64,000 bases of DNA. Origin: Anaerosporobacter faecicola. Lineage in GTDB: Bacteria; Bacillota; Clostridia; Lachnospirales; Lachnospiraceae. The stretch lies in the NCBI RefSeq assembly GCF_012070565.1, contig NZ_JAAQRO010000023.1, positions 1 through 64,000 on the forward strand. Reading direction: 5' to 3'. A program made the position numbers and the translations under genes. Shown piece by piece: positions 60,744 through 64,000 of the stretch. Numbering within the stretch: position 1 is the stretch's first letter; every line of letters starts with the position of its first letter. The notes beneath the pieces are model-generated. The model searched no databases, was not told the DNA's origin, and saw nothing but the letters and a program-made list of their open reading frames with translations.

Positions 60744-62597
60744 CTAGGCAATATTATCTGGTTTGCATTCTTTGAATTCACAATGAATAATCTGATGACC
60801 ACCTGATTTATCAATTGCTCCTCCACTATACTCAGATACACACCGTACAAATCGACAATTGGATATTTCTCCTCGTGAACCGTACATAATCACACCAGCG
60901 CCACTCTTCTGTCGGCAATTAATGAACAAACAGTTTTGAATTGTTCCTGCACAAGAATAGATTGCCCCATCCTGACAATAAGAGAAGATTGTATCGCTTA
61001 TCTTCGGCTCCATTGCATCGTAGATTGCACGGCCATTCTTAATATTCTGGAACAAAGAATGAACAACAATCATTCGACTGCCTGTAGCACGAAATACAGA
61101 ACTGGTTCCTCTTCCATCGAATTCACTTCGCTCGATCACAACTCCACGACAGCGACTTACTTCGAACATATCCCGCTGGCGTAACCCATCTGCAATCACT
61201 TTTGAACGCTTAATCTCAAGTATACCTTTGCATAGAATAGGTTGCCTTTGGTAGATTACAACATGATCCAGATTTAAGATTCCCAGTTCCGTTACCCGCA
61301 GTGGAATATCCAAAATGGTTGCGATATGAATCCGATATTCCTTATCAATGACCTTTTCTTCATGCCCATGAAGATACTGTATAATCTCTTCTTCTTTTGG
61401 ATAACACTCAATATACTGGCAATCCATTACGTTGGATTTTACTTCATTGTTATAAAAGATTGCTCCACCATGATCAAGAGCATAACAATGCTTAAATGAA
61501 CAGCAGGCTATGATAATCTGTGCTCCAACATAAATGGCCCCACCATTTTGTGCTTCACATTCTGTAAAAATGCAGTTGCTGACATTTCCATTCCCCTGTT
61601 GAATCTGAATGGCTGCCCCATTTTCATTGGTATAACATTTATGAAAACTACTCGTATCAATTTCTATCTGGTTTCCCCAGAATTTGATTGCACTATTTTT
61701 TGTTGTATGATAAATCTTTGAGTCTTTCATTCGAAGATTTCCATTCTTTTGATTGATCGCACTACCTACATAACGACAATCGATAATGGAATTCTCTATG
61801 GAAACATCAGAATAGCTCTTCACTTCGATCAAACAGTTACCAGAATCCGCCTTATTAATGATCGTTGTATCCCGAATGATCAAAGTACCACCATCCACAA
61901 TGATCGAACCATACAAGTAAATAACCGCATGATCCAATACCAACGTTCCTTCTTTGGGAACGATCAATCGATCCTTAATCGTACAGGCATCCACTATTCT
62001 TGTCTCTTTTCCAGGTAAAACCGATTTATTCTCAATCTCCGTCACATATTCCATGTCAGGCATATAGTATTTTAATTCTGTCATGGTCAATGGTAAGTTC
62101 TCCTTACGCATAGTTGCAAACAGCCGAATGCACTGATCCATATTGTTATCGTAAGCTGCTTGGACAAATGCCCATAACAGTTGAAGGATTTCATTAGGAA
62201 TACAGAATAAATTACGGTAATATTCAATCGAATCTTTTTCTTCCTTGCTTAACGCATCTTTTCGCAGGCTTACATTAATCAAATCCATAATAAACAGGTA
62301 TTGTTTCAGACGATCTGCTACATTCCATAGTACGTGGTCGGCAACCCGTACTTCTTCTGTAGCAACTCTTATGATCTTCGCAATCTGCTTTGGGTCAAGA
62401 CCAAGTCCTTTTACCATCAGCCGGCCTAATTCATAGTTATTCAATGTATTACTATCTTTGTTCAAGGTAGCATGAGAAAACACTCCTTCACAATATGCTA
62501 TCTTTTGTTCCATTGTTTCTAAGAACAATGGGTGTTTAGGAGACATCCATGATTTCTTCTTCCTGTTGAATTTGGTCAATAAATCTGTCTGTTTCAT
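60744..62597 (-). CDS. Cytoplasmic parallel beta-helix protein, larger of a pair
   Basis: 617 residues, no signal peptide or membrane helix. The first 200 are helical; LINVSLRKDALSKEEKDSI with nearby acidic residues is faintly like TerB. From about 205 to the end are short right-handed beta-helix rungs with recurring motifs: GGAIYVG, GGAIFYN, GAVIM-type and GGAIDKSG, each with I..C.F..C. Cysteine and asparagine ladders are frequent, as in pectate-lyase-like and polymorphic outer membrane repeats. No catalytic carboxylate cluster is recognisable. Its start overlaps the stop of the smaller paralogue (ATGA). Function unknown. Confidence 0.7.
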   Translation of the reverse strand: MKQTDLLTKFNRKKKSWMSPKHPLFLETMEQKIAYCEGVFSHATLNKDSNTLNNYELGRLMVKGLGLDPKQIAKIIRVATEEVRVADHVLWNVADRLKQYLFIMDLINVSLRKDALSKEEKDSIEYYRNLFCIPNEILQLLWAFVQAAYDNNMDQCIRLFATMRKENLPLTMTELKYYMPDMEYVTEIENKSVLPGKETRIVDACTIKDRLIVPKEGTLVLDHAVIYLYGSIIVDGGTLIIRDTTIINKADSGNCLIEVKSYSDVSIENSIIDCRYVGSAINQKNGNLRMKDSKIYHTTKNSAIKFWGNQIEIDTSSFHKCYTNENGAAIQIQQGNGNVSNCIFTECEAQNGGAIYVGAQIIIACCSFKHCYALDHGGAIFYNNEVKSNVMDCQYIECYPKEEEIIQYLHGHEEKVIDKEYRIHIATILDIPLRVTELGILNLDHVVIYQRQPILCKGILEIKRSKVIADGLRQRDMFEVSRCRGVVIERSEFDGRGTSSVFRATGSRMIVVHSLFQNIKNGRAIYDAMEPKISDTIFSYCQDGAIYSCAGTIQNCLFINCRQKSGAGVIMYGSRGEISNCRFVRCVSEYSGGAIDKSGGHQIIHCEFKECKPDNIA

Positions 62598-63841
62598 GGG
62601 CGTTCCTCCTCACATGCATTAAATACGATACTGTCTTCTGGTTCACATCGTTCATATTCACACCGGTAAACTCTCTGCCCATATTTCATATATGCAAAAT
62701 AGATTGCTCCTCCAAGGTATTTACCACTACAGTTGGTGAAACGGCTGTTAGTTATGCTGGAATTTGATAATGCATTGGAATAGATTGCTCCTCCATGTTC
62801 CTCCATACAATGAAAGAACTCACAATCATCAACTTCCAATCGCCCTAACTCTTTCACGCGTATACCACCTACCATGCAGTCTGCAAACGTCGTTCCATTG
62901 AGAATCAAAGAATTCCCTGTAAAACGTATTGCAGGAGCTAATTGCGTATTGGTAATTACTGCATTATTAATCGTCAAACAACCTCTGTTTTGTACAAATG
63001 CACCACACTTAAAGTTACAATTCAAATCTAATGTATTCACATCAGCATGTGCTGTATTACTTATATGAAACAAGGTATCACTGTTACAATCCTCTACTGT
63101 CATACGAACGGTATCAATCACAATTCTTCCACCATCAACCATAATACTACCATTGATTTTAATCTCACAGTTTTTCAAGATCAATACCGCACCATTCGTT
63201 ACAGCTACCTGTCCATGAATACGAGACGGTTTATCAATAATAAATTTTTCACCAGCATTTAGAATCAAATTATCATAGGTATCTTCAATTAAGATATCCT
63301 TACAGATATATTTTAATAAATTATAACTAATTGAATAGCCATCTTTGATAAACTGCTGGTATAATTCTACTGCCTTTTTCGTATCCTTATGAAAAGCTGC
63401 TTCGTTATATCGAACAAAGAAGTCCTTTTCTTCTTTAGAAAATTTAAAGATTGCAAAATAATTACGACATATTTCTTTGGCAAATTCTTCAGACCATAAT
63501 GAATAATTGCTTAACCTTAAAAGATCAGAGGTAAAGGTGTACTGTTTTTCCTTGGTATCAAGAATTTCAAATACATCATTAATCTTGTAGTCAAAATTGT
63601 TATTCATATCTTCTACAATCTTCCCTGCATAAGAAGATGGGAGTTTAATATACGTAAGAATTTTCTGATATTCATCAAGCAATTCTTTCATACTCTTTAC
63701 ATTTCCATATGCCAGCACACCTAATCCAAAACAATAATTATACTTAAAGGTATTATCCTTATAGGCAAATGGGTGAATAATCTCATCGGAATCGAAACCA
63801 TTGTTTTTCTTTTTTAAATATTCTAATATATCCATACTCAT
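62594..63841 (-). CDS. Cytoplasmic parallel beta-helix protein, smaller of a pair
   Basis: 415 residues and clearly paralogous to the next gene: a helical N-terminal 185 residues (FTSDLLRLSNYSLWSEEFA...FKFSKEEKDFFVRYNEAAF) and a beta-helix from about 190 (INGSIMVDGGRIVID, GAFVQNRGCLTI, GGAIYSN, GGAIYFA with NC or EC-ending rungs). No secretion signal. The ATGA overlap with the following gene means coupled translation, hence probably a complex in fixed ratio. A possible flagellar-sigma-type promoter lies at 63903-63930. Function unknown. Confidence 0.7.
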   Translation of the reverse strand: MSMDILEYLKKKNNGFDSDEIIHPFAYKDNTFKYNYCFGLGVLAYGNVKSMKELLDEYQKILTYIKLPSSYAGKIVEDMNNNFDYKINDVFEILDTKEKQYTFTSDLLRLSNYSLWSEEFAKEICRNYFAIFKFSKEEKDFFVRYNEAAFHKDTKKAVELYQQFIKDGYSISYNLLKYICKDILIEDTYDNLILNAGEKFIIDKPSRIHGQVAVTNGAVLILKNCEIKINGSIMVDGGRIVIDTVRMTVEDCNSDTLFHISNTAHADVNTLDLNCNFKCGAFVQNRGCLTINNAVITNTQLAPAIRFTGNSLILNGTTFADCMVGGIRVKELGRLEVDDCEFFHCMEEHGGAIYSNALSNSSITNSRFTNCSGKYLGGAIYFAYMKYGQRVYRCEYERCEPEDSIVFNACEEERP

Positions 63842-63902
63842 CGCATCCTTGCTTTCATGAACTTAAGGCCTATTCCGTTAAGAACAAACTCCTATACTAT
63901 AT

Positions 63903-63930
63903 ACATCGGCAATTTTTACGAATTTACTTA
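63903..63930 (-). promoter_or_regulatory. Possible sigma-28-type promoter of the beta-helix pair
   Basis: On the minus strand TAAG (63930-63927), 16 bp, then GCCGATGT (63910-63903), near the SigD/FliA pattern TAAA-N15-GCCGATAA with two mismatches. About 60 bp before the start codon. Weak prediction. Confidence 0.25.
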
Positions 63931-64000
63931 ACAAAAGTAAAGTATGCAACCAATTTTCTTTACAAACCGTTCACATATTCTTCAATTCCTCTCCATACTT

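Overview
The window is low-GC Gram-positive DNA (roughly 35-38% G+C by eye). Strong AGGAGG-type ribosome sites, U-tract hairpin terminators, a CIRCE element, several c-di-GMP proteins, a DUF5721-like protein, a DegV protein and plant-polysaccharide hydrolases together suggest a motile anaerobic Clostridia species, most likely Lachnospiraceae. Most genes are on the minus strand. This taxonomic call is inference; no rRNA gene is present.

Layout. 0.1-4.2 kb: an ABC-2 exporter divergent from a NarL-type two-component system, with a perfect palindrome between them. 4.3-10.3 kb: a lipoprotein whose ribosome site can be buried in a 14-bp hairpin, a MarR-controlled heterodimeric ABC exporter, and a CorA transporter. 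10.5-20.5 kb: an M3 peptidase, a membrane diguanylate cyclase behind a structured leader, a 1746-residue DUF4011/SF1 helicase/Vsr-like protein with helically phased repeats upstream, an IS-end remnant, and a membrane protein behind a 20-bp tandem repeat. 20.8-24.6 kb: a small accessory element sits inside a low-molecular-weight tyrosine phosphatase gene. It carries an AbiH-type gene, an XRE/GIY-YIG protein and a broken type III restriction fragment. The displaced first codons of the original phosphatase gene survive at its far end. 24.8-38.9 kb: signalling and carbohydrate genes (GAF/PAS/GGDEF, GH43-like, GH35, a GH30-like pseudogene, an APH-like kinase, two chemotaxis-type receptors, PadR, GyrI-like, AraC and VOC proteins).

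38.9-42.1 kb is a graveyard of broken mobile and accessory genes: an IS30 tail, an IS3 head, a frameshifted acyltransferase, an XRE fragment, and an ImmA/IrrE protein that lost its metal-binding core. It abuts the 3' end of a tRNA-Thr(CGU) gene. 42.3-50.9 kb: a LacI regulator, a NitT/TauT-type ABC pair without a binding protein, DegV, htpG with a CIRCE element that also looks like the upstream gene's terminator, a DUF5721-like gene and an M18 aminopeptidase. 51-58 kb: a TraX-like protein, a GH13 debranching-like protein lacking all three catalytic carboxylates, and two divergent ABC-F proteins. 58-64 kb: an HD-GYP phosphodiesterase, a CBS/CorC membrane protein, and a translationally coupled pair of cytoplasmic parallel beta-helix proteins.

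The best leads for something undescribed are the beta-helix pair (60.7-63.8 kb), the phosphatase-targeting defence element (21.3-24.5 kb), the GH13 pseudoenzyme, and the CIRCE/terminator arrangement at htpG. All functions are read from sequence motifs by eye; no search was run.
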